From: Alcanivorax sp.
GTDB lineage: Bacteria; Pseudomonadota; Gammaproteobacteria; Pseudomonadales; Alcanivoracaceae
Direction of reading: 5' to 3'
Assembly: GCA_007135015.1 (NCBI GenBank)
Contig: SLJS01000167.1
Location: 1-5,873, forward strand
Length of the DNA: 5,873 nt
Within the stretch, counting starts at the first letter, position 1; each line of letters starts with the position of its first letter. The notes under the pieces were generated by a model. It made no database searches. It was not told the DNA's origin and saw nothing but the letters and a program-made list of their open reading frames with translations. Shown in pieces: positions 5,786-5,873 of the stretch. Made by a program: the position numbers and the translations under genes.

Positions 5786-5873
5786 CTGGCACCTGTGGGA
5801 GTGGACCTTGGGCCGCGAAGGCCCCGGATTTCGGCATGGTGCCAGGTTCTTCGCGCCCCAAGGTGCGCTCCCA
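5786..5873. repeat. REPIN-like pair of inverted REP palindromes (right end cut by window)
   Basis: Two 25-base arms, 5796-5820 and 5849-5873, are inverted copies that match at 22 positions. Each begins with the head TGGGAG and carries its own imperfect palindrome: 5801-5816 centred on CCTTGG, and 5853-5868 centred on CCAAGG. A short GGAG-type head followed by a palindrome, present twice in inverse orientation, is the layout of REPIN elements. These are mobilised in other bacteria by RAYT (TnpA-REP, Y1 transposase-like) proteins encoded elsewhere. A second inverted repeat, CTGGCACC (5786-5793) and GGTGCCAG (5838-5845), is interleaved with the arms. No transposase is present here. The last base of the window is still within the element. 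Confidence 0.7.

Noticed and set aside
5643..5861. A 72-residue minus-strand frame crossing the C run and the REP arms
   Set aside because: It is made of repeat and hairpin sequence and low-complexity residues, has no similarity, and lies over known non-coding element types.

Overview
The window comes from a GC-rich bacterium and carries a late tetrapyrrole (heme/siroheme) operon and a divergently oriented respiratory gene. The likely host is a gammaproteobacterium. The order hemC-hemD-hemX-hemY with HemX and the TPR protein HemY is a gammaproteobacterial arrangement. The HemD-HemX fusion, the hairpin-rich spacers and the REP-type palindromes would fit halophilic or alkaliphilic lineages such as Halomonadaceae or Ectothiorhodospiraceae. 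That narrower placement is inference; no rRNA or other marker is present.

Layout: bases 1-122 are non-coding and hold a long interrupted hairpin and an unexplained segment that runs up to the hemY stop codon. Three genes lie on the minus strand and are transcribed right to left: hemC (4122 to 3190), a fused hemD-hemX (3193 to 1391) and hemY (1394 to 123). Both junctions are 4-base ATGA stop/start overlaps, so this is a tightly coupled transcription and translation unit. Bases 4123-4295 are a divergent intergenic region with a candidate hemC -10 box and an operator-like dyad in front of the plus-strand gene. A type II NADH dehydrogenase (NDH-2) occupies 4296-5603. Bases 5604-5873 are non-coding but dense in structure: a hairpin overlapping the NDH-2 stop, a 14-bp tandem duplication, three further hairpins, a run of 14 C, and a pair of inverted REP-like palindromes (a REPIN) cut by the window edge.

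How the genes work together: HemC polymerises four porphobilinogen units into the unstable linear tetrapyrrole hydroxymethylbilane. The HemD half of the fusion closes it with D-ring inversion to uroporphyrinogen III, the branch point to heme, siroheme and cobalamin. The HemX half would anchor the synthase at the inner membrane. HemY is a membrane TPR protein of uncertain role that accompanies this pathway; it is not the Bacillus-type protoporphyrinogen oxidase of the same name. NDH-2 is a FAD enzyme that feeds electrons from NADH into the quinone pool, so its pairing with heme synthesis is a plausible respiratory theme, though shared regulation is not shown.

The coding content is mostly conventional. 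The points worth a second look are the fusion with what looks like a surviving internal hemX start, the possible mobile-element boundary directly behind hemY, and the repeat-rich spacer at the right end. I found no evidence for a wholly new multi-gene system.
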